DNA of 61,849 nucleotides from Lachnospiraceae bacterium (lineage in GTDB: Bacteria > Bacillota > Clostridia > Lachnospirales > Lachnospiraceae). The position numbers and the translations under genes were made by a program. The stretch covers positions 1-61,849 of the forward strand of contig JAFVCL010000015.1 of the NCBI GenBank assembly GCA_017479285.1, read 5' to 3'. Numbering within the stretch: the stretch's first letter is position 1; each line of letters opens with the position of its first letter. Below, piece by piece: positions 25,293-34,470 of this stretch. The notes beneath the pieces are model-generated. The model made no database searches, had not been told where the DNA came from, and saw only the letters and a list, made by a program, of their open reading frames with translations.

Positions 25293-27605
25293 CTAATGCA
25301 GCCTGATAACCCTGAAGTAGTCATAAGGCTTAACATCCTGTGCCTCGTTAAGCATCGTTATTTCCGTCTTTCCCGTCCCATCCACATCGAATCTGTAGAG
25401 ATTGTAATTACCCTCACGGTACGAGAAATCTTCTCCTCCGTCCTGGTAATGTACAAGACTGCCCCCCTCCGGGGTCGTAAGCAGGGATATCCTGTCTATG
25501 GGCTTTTCGCCCACATAAGACATCTCCTCATACATCGGTATAACGCTGCCTGCCTTTACATATACCGGCATATGTCCCAGGGGAGCCTCCTCAAGGAAAA
25601 ATCTCCTCCCCCTGTGCTTCGCCCCGGTCCACAGGCTGTACCATGTTCCCTCCGGAAGATATACCTTTCGCACCCTCTCTCCCGGTGTCACAACAGGTGC
25701 CACAAGCAGCTTCTCCCCAACAAGAAATTCATCGTTCAGATTGTAGGTTACCTCGTCATCCTCATAGTGCATAACAAGAGGTCTCATTACAGGAAGTCCG
25801 TTTTCCTCTTCCTCATGCATAAGGTCGTAAATGTACGGAAGGAAGCGATAATGAAGCTTTACATATTTCCTGTATATGTCCGTAACCTCTTTCCCGAACT
25901 TCCAGGGCTCCTGTCTTATACATCCGTTGGCGGAGTGGTTGCGGAAGAAGGTTGAAAAGCATGACGCCTCTATCCATCTTGCCAAAAGCTCGGGCGTGGT
26001 ATCGGCTCCGAAGCCGCCTATGTCAACTCCGCAAACGGGGTATCCGCACATGCCAAGGGTACAGAGCTGCGGTATCATCATGGCAAGATGGAACCACAGG
26101 CTCTGGTTGTCCCCTGTCCAGACTGCCGCGTATTTCTGGGTTCCGGCATAGGCGGCTCTTGTTATGACCAACGGTCTCTTTCCCGTGTACTCTTTCATTG
26201 CATCATAGGTCGCCTTCGCCATAAAATGTCCATAGACATTGTGGAGCTCCCGGTGCGTGGTCTTTCTTTCCTCATCATAGCCGACTACATCAAGGGGAAG
26301 GGGGCCGTTAAAGCTTGCGGGTTCATTCATATCGTTCCATATTGCGGCTACCCCCATGTCACACAGCTCATTAATGTGCTTTCCCCACCAGTCTCTGACT
26401 TCCTTTCTTCCGAAGTCCGGATAGTTTGCTTCCCCGGGCCAGACCGCGTTTACATAGTCCTCTGTATCATCGGAATTTCTAAAGAAGAAACCTCCCTCGG
26501 TTCCCTCTTCATACATAAAGTAGCCCTTTTCCCGCTTTGTCCCGGGATCGATTATAACCACAGGTTTGTAGCCCTTTGCTCCAAGCTCCTTAAAAAGCTC
26601 TCCCGGCTTGCCGTAGTCCTTTTCATTCCAAGTGAAGACGCGGTAACCATCCATATAATCGATATCGTATTGAACCGACTCGCAGGGAATGCCAAGCTCC
26701 CTGAATTTCTCGGCAACCTCCCTTATGTCCTTCGCGGAGGAGTACCCCCATCTGCACTGGTGGTATCCCAGAGTCCAAAGCTGGGGCAGGGGAGCTCTTC
26801 CGGTAAGGAGGGTATAATTTCCCACCACCTTCTTTATACTTTCTCCCCCTATGAAGTACAGGTCCAGGTTTCCGTCCTCGGCGGAGTAAGCCATATATTC
26901 CGGATTTTCTTTTCCGAGATCAAAATACGAATGAAAGGTATTATCATAAAAAAGTCCGTACGCGCATTCCTTTTTCTTGCATATCAAAAAAGGAACAGAC
27001 TTGTAGAGACTGCGGTACTGCTCATTATGCGCCGAAGGGTCGTCGGTATTCCAGTTTTCATACTCATAGCTTCTCTTATCAAGAAGACCCATCTTGTCTC
27101 CGAGGCCATAGAAATGCTCATCGGGATCCACAGCTCTCACATCATTTACCGGCTTGCCGAGAACCGTATCCGCCACAGTATGTCCTTCCGCTTTAAGAAG
27201 CTCCATCTCCCAGATACCGAGCGTAATTATGGGCTTTCTTTCTCCCCTGTACTCGCCCGACAAAAGCTTTCCCTCAAGAGTGTAAAAATCGACACATCCC
27301 TCATTACTGATCTTTACCTTAAGCTTCCCGGTCCTTAATTCCACACCGGCTTCCGGTCGTAACCCATTTCCTTCTTTTATTTCTTCCACGGCTTTAACAT
27401 CAACTGATGTGGGTCCGCTTTTGGCAACCCTTTTAAGATCACTCTCCTCAACGGCCTTTGATCTGTGCTCGTCACTCCATATGGGCACAAACACATTTAT
27501 GATCTCATCGGTCAGAGCCGTTATGATCATCTCCCGATGCTCAAACCTTATTCTCAGTTCGTTTCCCTTCTTTTTCCAGTCTATAAGCTTACCCATGTCT
27601 TTCAT
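25293..27605 (-). CDS. Glycoside hydrolase family 31 alpha-glucosidase
   Basis: 770 residues, no signal peptide, so cytoplasmic. GH31 features: N-terminal beta-sandwich with the YGLGDKMGLLDKR loop, YHQCRWGYSSAKDIREVAEKF in the barrel, catalytic nucleophile Asp in the AAIWNDMNEPASF motif, acid/base Asp in AVWTGDNQSLW, and FFRNHSANGCIRQEPW. It should release glucose (or xylose, in sub-families) from alpha-linked oligosaccharides taken up by the cell. I start at ATG 27605 because AGGAG lies 8 nt upstream; the frame is open to 27638 but without support. The downstream gene is SPFH. Confidence 0.93.
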   Translation of the reverse strand: MKDMGKLIDWKKKGNELRIRFEHREMIITALTDEIINVFVPIWSDEHRSKAVEESDLKRVAKSGPTSVDVKAVEEIKEGNGLRPEAGVELRTGKLKVKISNEGCVDFYTLEGKLLSGEYRGERKPIITLGIWEMELLKAEGHTVADTVLGKPVNDVRAVDPDEHFYGLGDKMGLLDKRSYEYENWNTDDPSAHNEQYRSLYKSVPFLICKKKECAYGLFYDNTFHSYFDLGKENPEYMAYSAEDGNLDLYFIGGESIKKVVGNYTLLTGRAPLPQLWTLGYHQCRWGYSSAKDIREVAEKFRELGIPCESVQYDIDYMDGYRVFTWNEKDYGKPGELFKELGAKGYKPVVIIDPGTKREKGYFMYEEGTEGGFFFRNSDDTEDYVNAVWPGEANYPDFGRKEVRDWWGKHINELCDMGVAAIWNDMNEPASFNGPLPLDVVGYDEERKTTHRELHNVYGHFMAKATYDAMKEYTGKRPLVITRAAYAGTQKYAAVWTGDNQSLWFHLAMMIPQLCTLGMCGYPVCGVDIGGFGADTTPELLARWIEASCFSTFFRNHSANGCIRQEPWKFGKEVTDIYRKYVKLHYRFLPYIYDLMHEEEENGLPVMRPLVMHYEDDEVTYNLNDEFLVGEKLLVAPVVTPGERVRKVYLPEGTWYSLWTGAKHRGRRFFLEEAPLGHMPVYVKAGSVIPMYEEMSYVGEKPIDRISLLTTPEGGSLVHYQDGGEDFSYREGNYNLYRFDVDGTGKTEITMLNEAQDVKPYDYFRVIRLH

Positions 27606-27686
27606 GTCAGGAACTCCTCTCAATTTTGATCTAACCAATTATACCATATATCTTCCTGTTTGGAAAACGGTTTCTTATAAATCTAT

Positions 27687-27715
27687 TTGATATTTTTTCA
27701 TAATCCGTTTATGAT
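27687..27715 (+). promoter_or_regulatory. Promoter of the GH5 gene
   Basis: TTGATA (27687-27692), 17-bp spacer, TATGAT (27710-27715). The predicted leader is about 105 nt long. Confidence 0.75.
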
Positions 27716-27739
27716 AAAGGGGATACTTAAGGAATCCGT

Positions 27740-27801
27740 GCGCTGCAGGGATAAAATGCCCTGCGGTTGGTATCGGAAAGGTACTGCCACCCGGCAGTAC
27801 T
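27740..27801 (+). promoter_or_regulatory. Structured 5' leader of the GH5 mRNA
   Basis: Two hairpins in the leader: one pairing GCAGGG with CCCTGC, and a perfect one GTACTGCC / GGCAGTAC with a 4-nt loop (about 27780-27799). The second has no following T-run, so it is not an obvious terminator. It matches no riboswitch consensus I know; it may stabilise the transcript. Confidence 0.45.
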
Positions 27802-27827
27802 TAAAACAAATATAGGAAAACAAAAAG

Positions 27828-30284
27828 ATGAAAAAGAAAATACTCTCAAAAACCCTGGCGGTGCTCTTCGCAGGAGCGCTGCTTCTTTCCGGTTGTACAA
27901 ATACCGGCTCGGACAACTCACAAAACTCCGATGCAGGCTCCGTATCGAACGCGGACGCAGGCCCGGTTTCCGGTACAGAGAACCCTGACGGCTCTGCGCT
28001 CCCGGAAAATGACTCCTCAAGTCAGCCTGCCCAGAGCGAATCTGTAAAGGAAGATGAGCTTGATACGGAGAATTATCTGAAGGTCGCTCTAAATGTCTAC
28101 TATAACGACTCCGACAGCAACTATTTCACAAACGAAGCAGGTGAACCGATAATCATCACAGATGAAGGACAGTATACTCTTACCTTTGACTGCAAAAAGG
28201 ACCTTTCGGCAGAGGCAACTTCATCCGGTGTTATCTCCCTTACAAACCTCACGGCAATCTACCTTCTTGATATGGGCGTTGCGGAGGGCAAGCAGTCCCC
28301 CATCAGCAAATGTAATATAATGTACGATTCCGTTGTTGTGGACGGCAACGAACTTACCATAACCCAGACAGAACCGAAATCTGCCATAAAAAGCTCGGGC
28401 GTATTTGATACAAACGATCCTATCAACTCCTGGGACGGCTCTCAGGTTAAGGAATTTGCCGCGGATGACAACCATGTCGGAAACTTCACCGGACTGGACA
28501 GACCACAGGTGATTTCCGTAACCTTTACCCTCTCGGATATTGTCTGGGGCGAAGCCTCTTCGGAAGAACTCGCCACCGCAGGCGATAACTCCGCAGATGC
28601 AGGCAGTTACACGAATACCGCGGTTTTCAGCGATATCGATTTTACGGATGTTGATGCCCTTACCTTTACAAAGTATATGGGAAACGGTATAAATCTCGGA
28701 AATACAATGGAAGCTTACGACAGAGCTCTCGGTACAAACGCTTCCGTCTCAACCTATGAGACAAAGTGGGGACAGCCGGTTACGACTGCGGAAATGATCC
28801 GGGGCATGAAGGACTGCGGCTTTGACAGTCTCCGCGTACCGGTGGCATGGACAAATATGATGGACTGGGAAAACGGCGATTATACGATAAATGAGGCATA
28901 TCTTGACAGAGTTGAGGAAATCGTGAATTATGCTCTTGACGCCGAGATGTTCGTAATAATAAACGACCACTGGGACGGCGGCTGGTGGGCAAAGTTCGGT
29001 TCCTCGAATGAGACAAGCGCTGCGGAAGCCTTTGAAATGTACGATGCCATGTGGAGCCAGATTGCTGACAGGTTCAAGGATTATGGCGATATGCTTATCT
29101 TTGAGGCGGCAAACGAGGAGCTGGGAGACGGACTCAACGACAACAGCGACTGGCCGGATTCCGGTAAGCTTACCATGGATCAGCGCTACAGCCTTACAAA
29201 TGAAATTAATCAGTATTTTGTCGACCTTATAAGAAAAAGCGGCGGCAACAATGACGACAGATTTCTTCTTGTGGCCGGCTACAATACCGATTTTACAATG
29301 ACCTGTGATAAACGCTTTGAAATGCCCACAGACAGCGCAAAGAACAAGCTTCTCCTCTCAGTTCATTATTACACCCCCTGGAATTACTGCGGCTCCGAGA
29401 AGAACGCAAGATGGGGAATCAAGAAGGATTACAAAGAGATGAACGGCCTCTTCGCGAAGCTGACTAAATTTACTGATGCCGGATACGGAATAATAATCGG
29501 CGAGTATGCAGCACTTCCCTACTGGGAAAACGGTAAACCGAATCTCAAGGATAACACCCTGGAGTTCACAAAAAATGTACTGGATAACTGCGATATTTAC
29601 GGATATGTTCCCATGCTCTGGTCCTGCAACGACCTTTATCTCAAGGGGACAAAAACCATGGCATCACCGGAGTTAAACGCGCTCTTTACCTCCCGCTGCT
29701 ACGCCGAGGAGACTGCCGCCGGAGACGGATATCTGACTTCCGTAAAGGAGTCGATGGACAAAGCGGCCAAGGATGCTCTTGATATTTGGGATGATGTAAA
29801 GGTTGTGGAGGACGGAACCCCCATGGCATGGATAATGTGGAACGGCGGCGCGGGAACATACAGCGTCGGAGACACTTATAATCCCGCCGACAACACCATG
29901 GGAATAAAGGCTACGGATGTGGAAGTAACGGGAGCAGGCGATTACACGGTTTCCCTTGACTTTGAGGGCGGAAACACCGGGCTTACTTTTGCGGCTCTCG
30001 GACTTGCGTACGGAGAAACCCTTTATCCCGGATGTATTATAAACATAAAGGAGATACTGCTCGACGGAGAAAAGGTAACTCTCTCTTCTCTTCCCTATAC
30101 AAGCTCCGACGACGGCGTATGTACAAGGGTAAACCTGTATAACGAATGGGTAAAGGATATTCCGGAGGATGCGAGAAATATTGCGGGCAATCTAAAGATG
30201 TCCACACCCACTCCGCTTGATAAAACACTTCTTACAGATGTAAAGAATATAACGATCAATTTCGAGCTTGTTCTGAAAAACTAA
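27828..30284 (+). CDS. GH5-family cellulase lipoprotein with flanking beta-domains
   Basis: 818 residues, lipobox SGC (Cys23). A Ser/Asn/Asp linker leads to an N-terminal beta-sandwich (about 77-265), then the GH5 barrel (about 275-620): GNGINLGNTMEAYDR, FDSLRVPVAWTNMMDW, INDHWDGGWW, acid/base Glu430 in FEAANEEL and nucleophile Glu559 in IIIGEYAAL. The C-terminal domain (about 655-815) resembles the N-terminal one (GDYTVSLDFEGGNTGLTFAAL versus GQYTLTFDCKKDLSAE), suggesting two copies of a carbohydrate-binding-like domain. Expected to be an endo-beta-glucanase on the cell surface. Strong promoter upstream, terminator at 30326. Confidence 0.92.
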   Translation: MKKKILSKTLAVLFAGALLLSGCTNTGSDNSQNSDAGSVSNADAGPVSGTENPDGSALPENDSSSQPAQSESVKEDELDTENYLKVALNVYYNDSDSNYFTNEAGEPIIITDEGQYTLTFDCKKDLSAEATSSGVISLTNLTAIYLLDMGVAEGKQSPISKCNIMYDSVVVDGNELTITQTEPKSAIKSSGVFDTNDPINSWDGSQVKEFAADDNHVGNFTGLDRPQVISVTFTLSDIVWGEASSEELATAGDNSADAGSYTNTAVFSDIDFTDVDALTFTKYMGNGINLGNTMEAYDRALGTNASVSTYETKWGQPVTTAEMIRGMKDCGFDSLRVPVAWTNMMDWENGDYTINEAYLDRVEEIVNYALDAEMFVIINDHWDGGWWAKFGSSNETSAAEAFEMYDAMWSQIADRFKDYGDMLIFEAANEELGDGLNDNSDWPDSGKLTMDQRYSLTNEINQYFVDLIRKSGGNNDDRFLLVAGYNTDFTMTCDKRFEMPTDSAKNKLLLSVHYYTPWNYCGSEKNARWGIKKDYKEMNGLFAKLTKFTDAGYGIIIGEYAALPYWENGKPNLKDNTLEFTKNVLDNCDIYGYVPMLWSCNDLYLKGTKTMASPELNALFTSRCYAEETAAGDGYLTSVKESMDKAAKDALDIWDDVKVVEDGTPMAWIMWNGGAGTYSVGDTYNPADNTMGIKATDVEVTGAGDYTVSLDFEGGNTGLTFAALGLAYGETLYPGCIINIKEILLDGEKVTLSSLPYTSSDDGVCTRVNLYNEWVKDIPEDARNIAGNLKMSTPTPLDKTLLTDVKNITINFELVLKN

Positions 30285-30325
30285 AAATGTAGCGCAGCGC
30301 AGGATACCCGTGTTGCGGAAAAAAA

Positions 30326-30371
30326 AACGGAAGGCAGAGCATTTATAATGTCTGCCTTCCGTTTTAATTTT
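30326..30371. terminator. Bidirectional terminator between GH5 and the 102-residue gene
   Basis: AACGGAAGGCAGA (30326-30338) pairs with TCTGCCTTCCGTT (30351-30363). A TTTTAATTTT tract follows on the plus strand and eight or nine T residues on the minus strand. Confidence 0.85.
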
Positions 30372-30672
30372 GATAAGTGTAATCCCGCATTTTAAGATAA
30401 AACGCGGTCGGAACGCCAAGCTTTGTATAACCATTGGTTTGTACTCTGACATTCCTGTTTTCTGTTTTCTTGCCTGCTTCCGTGGCGAGCAGCTCGGCAA
30501 ATCCGACATTCTTCTTTCCGTTAGGATCTTCACGGTCCGTACCGTTACGGCTTCCCTGTCTGCCGTCTTCATTTGTCCTTTTTAAGAGAGAAGAAGCGGT
30601 AACTGCTTCTACCCTGTAAAGTGTCTGTTCTCCATAAACTGCAATGCTACCTCCCTGCCATCCGTGGCTCAT
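30364..30672 (-). CDS. Small conserved hypothetical protein
   Basis: 102 residues, polar and basic, no signal or membrane segment. The N-terminus (SHGWQGGSIAVYGEQTLYR) and C-terminus (VQTNGYTKLGVPTAFYLKMRDYTYQN) look like conserved blocks flanking a low-complexity Lys/Asn/Asp/Glu linker. I recall similar short Lachnospiraceae proteins with the same ends but cannot name a function. The stop is immediately followed by a strong terminator, which supports it as a real gene. The leader contains a 9-bp hairpin (30686-30707). Confidence 0.6.
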   Translation of the reverse strand: MSHGWQGGSIAVYGEQTLYRVEAVTASSLLKRTNEDGRQGSRNGTDREDPNGKKNVGFAELLATEAGKKTENRNVRVQTNGYTKLGVPTAFYLKMRDYTYQN

Positions 30673-30685
30673 TCCGGTGCTCTGC

Positions 30686-30715
30686 GGCTGTAAATCCTTT
30701 TACAGCCTGTTTACA
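30686..30715. promoter_or_regulatory. Hairpin overlapping a TTTACA direct repeat
   Basis: GGCTGTAAA (30686-30694) and TTTACAGCC (30699-30707) form a perfect 9-bp inverted repeat. The same bases give TTTACA-N5-TTTACA on the plus strand (30699-30704, 30710-30715), like the PhoP-type boxes elsewhere. It lies between the small gene and the interrupted ATPase gene. Confidence 0.4.
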
Positions 30716-30904
30716 TTTTCAGTTGTCCGAAAGCGATGATTCCTGCTTTCAATATGTATATCGACGAGTTTTTTTATAATATTACCCTTTTTAACCAAAT
30801 ATGCTATTATGCACATGGTCAACTAATCGGTTTTTTAAGCCCGATTGCTATGAAACTACAATTCTTATGTGTTATACTGTATGTATTGAAACGGAGGGTT
30901 TCGA

Positions 30905-32551
30905 ATGGGTACATATTTAAATCCGGGACATGGAAAGTTTGAAGAAACTACTTATTCCGAAATATTTGTTGATAAATCGGATATGATCATTTATCTTAAC
31001 TCGGTCGTACGGACCGAGCAGAAGTATGTCAGCGTATCAAGACCACGCAGGTTCGGTAAATCCATTGCCGCAAACATGCTCTGCGCCTACTACGGGAAGG
31101 GAGACAGCCGGGAGCTGTTTTCCGGTCTTAAGATATCAGAGCACGACGGATGGGATAAATATCTGAACCATTTTGATGTGATCCGTATCGTTATGACTGA
31201 TTTTATCAAGACTGAGGTAAGTGTTTCAGATGCTCTGTCAAAAATGCAAAAGCTTGTTGTAAGGGATATAAAAAAACAGTATCCCGATGTTGATTATTTT
31301 GATACGGATGACCTGATCCAGTCCTTATCGGATGTGTATGCCGAAAAAGCTACTCCTTTTGTCATAGTCATCGATGAATGGGATGCCCTGTTCCGTGTCC
31401 GTAAGGATGACAGGGACGGTCAGAAGCTTTATCTTGATTTCCTGCGCGACTGGCTGAAAGATAAGGAATATGTTGCACTTGCGTATATGACCGGAATACT
31501 TCCCATCAAGAAATACGGGAAGCATTCCGCACTTAATATGTTTGATGAGTATTCTATGATAGCACCGATGCAGCTTGCTCCCTACACAGGTTTTACTGAA
31601 GATGAAGTATCGGAATTATGCCAAAGCTATGGTCGTGACTTCCTTGCATTCAAGGAATGGTATGACGGATATGTCGTAAGCGATGTGATCCCGCCGGATC
31701 CCGGTTACGAATACCAGAAGAATGCCGGTAAAATACCTGATCAGAAACGATATTCCATCTATAGTCCACTTTCCGTTGTAAAGGCGGTATCCACCGGTAT
31801 CATCCAGAATTACTGGAACAAGACCGAGACATACGAAGCACTTGCCGAATATATCCGTATGAACCTTGACGGACTTAAAGACGCGGTCGCCCTTATGATG
31901 GACGGCGGAAGAGTAAAGGTTGATATCTCCACCTACCAGAACGATATGTCCACCTTCCGCGGACGCGATGATGTACTCTCGCTTCTGATCAATCTCGGGT
32001 ACCTTAGTTATGATCTTGAAGCAAAAGAGGTTTTCATACCGAACAAAGAGATCCTTGATTAATTCAAGACCTCAACGAAATCCGGGGAGTGGGTAGATAC
32101 ATTCCAGTCCTTCCGTAAGTCCCGGGAGCTTCTTGCCGCCACATGGGACTGTGACGAAGAGAAGACCGCAGAGCTTCTTGAATGGTTCCACGATACGGCT
32201 GAAAACAGGACCTATAACTCAGAAGCGGCACTTTCCTATGCGGTTCAGATGGCTTACTATGCAGCACAGAAGTACTATACCACGGTTCAGGAGCTTGACA
32301 CCGGAAAGGGCTACGCGGATATCGTTTATCTTCCGTCACCGAAATATCCGGACAAACCGGCTCTGCTTATCGAGCTAAAATGCAATAAGACGGTTAAGAC
32401 TGCCGCCGATCAGATCAAGGATAGGAACTACCCGCAGAAGCTGGAACACTACGAGGGGAATCTTCTCCTTGTCAGTATCAATTACGACAGCGACTCAAAA
32501 AATACCGATGATGATTATAAACATCACACCTGCAAGATAGAAAAGTATTAA
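30905..32551 (+). pseudogene. AAA-ATPase-like / PD-(D/E)XK protein interrupted by one in-frame stop
   Basis: Gene for an AAA-ATPase-like (PF09820-type) protein with a C-terminal PD-(D/E)XK nuclease-like domain, usually 520-560 residues. Present: the N-terminal YVDKSDMI-type motif (here IFVDKSDMIIYL), Walker A-like SRPRRFGKS, Walker B VIVIDEWDA, and the C-terminal GKGYADIVYLPSP and LLIELKCNKT nuclease motifs. The frame is intact from ATG 30905 to 32551 except for TAA at 32060-32062, between KEILD and FKTSTKSGEW, where family members read a charged residue; one base change (GAA to TAA) explains it. AGGG-type site before the ATG. The protein would end at 385 residues without the nuclease domain. 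Confidence 0.85.
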
Positions 32552-32588
32552 CCCATTAATAAGCATACGATCATGCTTTTCATAGTCA

Positions 32589-32636
32589 AAAAAGGACGGT
32601 TTCATAGCTGAATAAGCTAATGAAATCGTCCTTTTT
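32589..32636. terminator. Bidirectional terminator
   Basis: AAAAAGGACG (32589-32598) with TTTCAT and AGCT pairs with AGCT, ATGAAA and CGTCCTTTTT (32627-32636). It serves the plus-strand ATPase gene and the convergent surface gene at 32679. Confidence 0.85.
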
Positions 32637-32678
32637 CCTAAATAAGAATCTATTACTTCATCGGATAATTACGACATT

Positions 32679-34340
32679 TTAGAACTGTATATATAACGCG
32701 GGGCGGATGCCAACTTTACCACTAACTCCAAATGAAGAAAAAGAGTGTAAATAATTATATTCGTTTACATGGTCACTTAACAAACCCGGTGTGCGTGTTA
32801 GGCAAGCAACACCATTCTTTCCTATAGCATCCTTCGTAAACCCAAGATCATTCAGATTTTTTCCTCTGTAACCTTGCCATGCCAGATCTCCGGTATAATC
32901 ACTTTCCGTAACAGTCCTTGAATAAATCCCCGTACCATTGTTTTCTTTTACATATGGAGTCGCATCTATAATAAGCTGCTCGCTACATCTATCAAATTTA
33001 TTAACTGCATCACGATAGCTGAAACCGTAATACCTTAAAACTTCATAGATGCTAAGGCAGAACAGCCTGTCAGTCGTATCCTTTCCTCCCTCTGTCTTAA
33101 ATACGACATTATCTGGATTTTCAATTATATTTTCCGTTATCTTTGCTTTTTCTGTATCATTAAATGCAGTATTATAAAAAGTATCATTCAGCCATTTCCT
33201 GAGGTTACATTCTTCCCATGTAACCGCCGCAAACTCATTATTATATGGAAGTGCATCAAGCGCATAACGGCTTACCAGAAGTGCCTTACCCGAATCAATG
33301 TCAAGAACTTCCCACTCTATTGGTTCCATTCCGTTTGATGTATCATTATCCTGCTCGTATACCCCAAGCTTCACAACATCTCCAATCTTTATGTCGGAAG
33401 AAAGCGTCTTGGCGCCGGAATAGACATGATAGTTTCCGTTATCAAGTCTGATTATTCCATCTACAGTAATTGTAGCATCAGTATCATTTGAAAATTCCTC
33501 AGCCTTGAATTCATAATCGCCGATCAGATAGTCATATTCTTTATAGTCAAATTCGTCCTCATATAAAACAGTGCTGTCTTCCTCAGATATTTTCCCTTGT
33601 CCGAATAAATCCGGCTCATTCCCGCTTATCAAATATCCTCTGACCTTATCAAAAGTATATTCCACGCCGTCTATCGTAACAGTGCCTTTTGCCATAAGCC
33701 CGGTTTGGCGGTCATAGTAATATACATTACCGGCTTGATCAGGATAAAGAATTTCGTCATCTCCCTGTACCTTGTACCAACCCTTTATCATCCTTCCTTC
33801 CGAATCATATCTAACCCATTTCCCATCACCACCTATTGAAGGATTTCCGCTAACACCATGTGCTCGTATTGCTTTCTGTACCTGATCTGAAAGGTCAACC
33901 ACTTCTCCTCCGACCTTCTCAACTATTTCTGCTGTCCTGTTGCTTAGAGCTGATACACTCCCTAACCAGGCCCAATCGGAACGAATTTCCTCTTCATTCC
34001 GGTAAATGTAGGGAATAAATACTTCCTTGTTTACCGCTTTTGCACCGTTATATTTAGCATCCAGCCAATACCATGCGTCAGATTCCCTGTCATAGATCTC
34101 ACGGCCACGCTCAAGATTATCCCTGAACACATTTCCTTTATCGCCCATTACTCCCTGTCTTATACCATTTTCATACCAGTACTGTTTTCCGTCCTCACCG
34201 GTTCTCCACTCGTATGTATTTTCGCCATCCTGATAGGCGTATATGGATATCGGCATTGAAAAAATAAAAGATAACGCAATTATACCCGCGAAACAGCATT
34301 TCATACTTCTGATAAAAGTAGTCTTAACTTCTCTATTCAT
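32679..34340 (-). CDS. Secreted protein: wall-binding-like module plus DUF6273-like domain
   Basis: About 553 residues, signal peptide about 1-35 (ends around SIYAYQ). The N-terminal module is YWYENGIRQG, GREIYDRESDAWYWLD, GKWVRYDSEGRMIKGW and YYYDRQTGLMAKGTVTIDG, shared with the proteins at 16524 and 34471. The C-terminal half (about 310-555) starts IKIGDVVKLGVYEQD, WEVLDIDSGKALLVSRYALD, WEECNLRKWLNDTFYNTAF and ends GVSGKVGIRPALYIQF, the pattern of DUF6273, a domain found in many Firmicute surface proteins with unknown function. GTG at 34346 is an alternative start; AGGAGG fits either. A weak hairpin at 34429-34456 separates it from the upstream BspA-like gene. Confidence 0.85.
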   Translation of the reverse strand: MNREVKTTFIRSMKCCFAGIIALSFIFSMPISIYAYQDGENTYEWRTGEDGKQYWYENGIRQGVMGDKGNVFRDNLERGREIYDRESDAWYWLDAKYNGAKAVNKEVFIPYIYRNEEEIRSDWAWLGSVSALSNRTAEIVEKVGGEVVDLSDQVQKAIRAHGVSGNPSIGGDGKWVRYDSEGRMIKGWYKVQGDDEILYPDQAGNVYYYDRQTGLMAKGTVTIDGVEYTFDKVRGYLISGNEPDLFGQGKISEEDSTVLYEDEFDYKEYDYLIGDYEFKAEEFSNDTDATITVDGIIRLDNGNYHVYSGAKTLSSDIKIGDVVKLGVYEQDNDTSNGMEPIEWEVLDIDSGKALLVSRYALDALPYNNEFAAVTWEECNLRKWLNDTFYNTAFNDTEKAKITENIIENPDNVVFKTEGGKDTTDRLFCLSIYEVLRYYGFSYRDAVNKFDRCSEQLIIDATPYVKENNGTGIYSRTVTESDYTGDLAWQGYRGKNLNDLGFTKDAIGKNGVACLTRTPGLLSDHVNEYNYLHSFSSFGVSGKVGIRPALYIQF

Positions 34341-34428
34341 AAACACATAACCTCCTTAATCCCAAATATATCCATATCTTAAATCCTGCAAATTTTTGGT
34401 ATTTACACCTATATTAAATCATACCCCT

Positions 34429-34456
34429 GATAAAAACAATATACACTGTTTTTATC
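34429..34456 (-). terminator. Weak terminator-like hairpin between the two surface genes
   Basis: Perfect 10-bp inverted repeat GATAAAAACA (34429-34438) / TGTTTTTATC (34447-34456), AT-rich, with the T-tract inside the stem. It may attenuate transcription from the BspA-like gene into the DUF6273-type gene. Confidence 0.45.
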
Positions 34457-34470
34457 TTTCCCTAATATAT

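Noticed and set aside
27740-27801. Cyclic di-GMP riboswitch upstream of GH5
   Set aside because: The conserved GEMM elements (GCAAAGCC-type core and tetraloop receptor) are not present.
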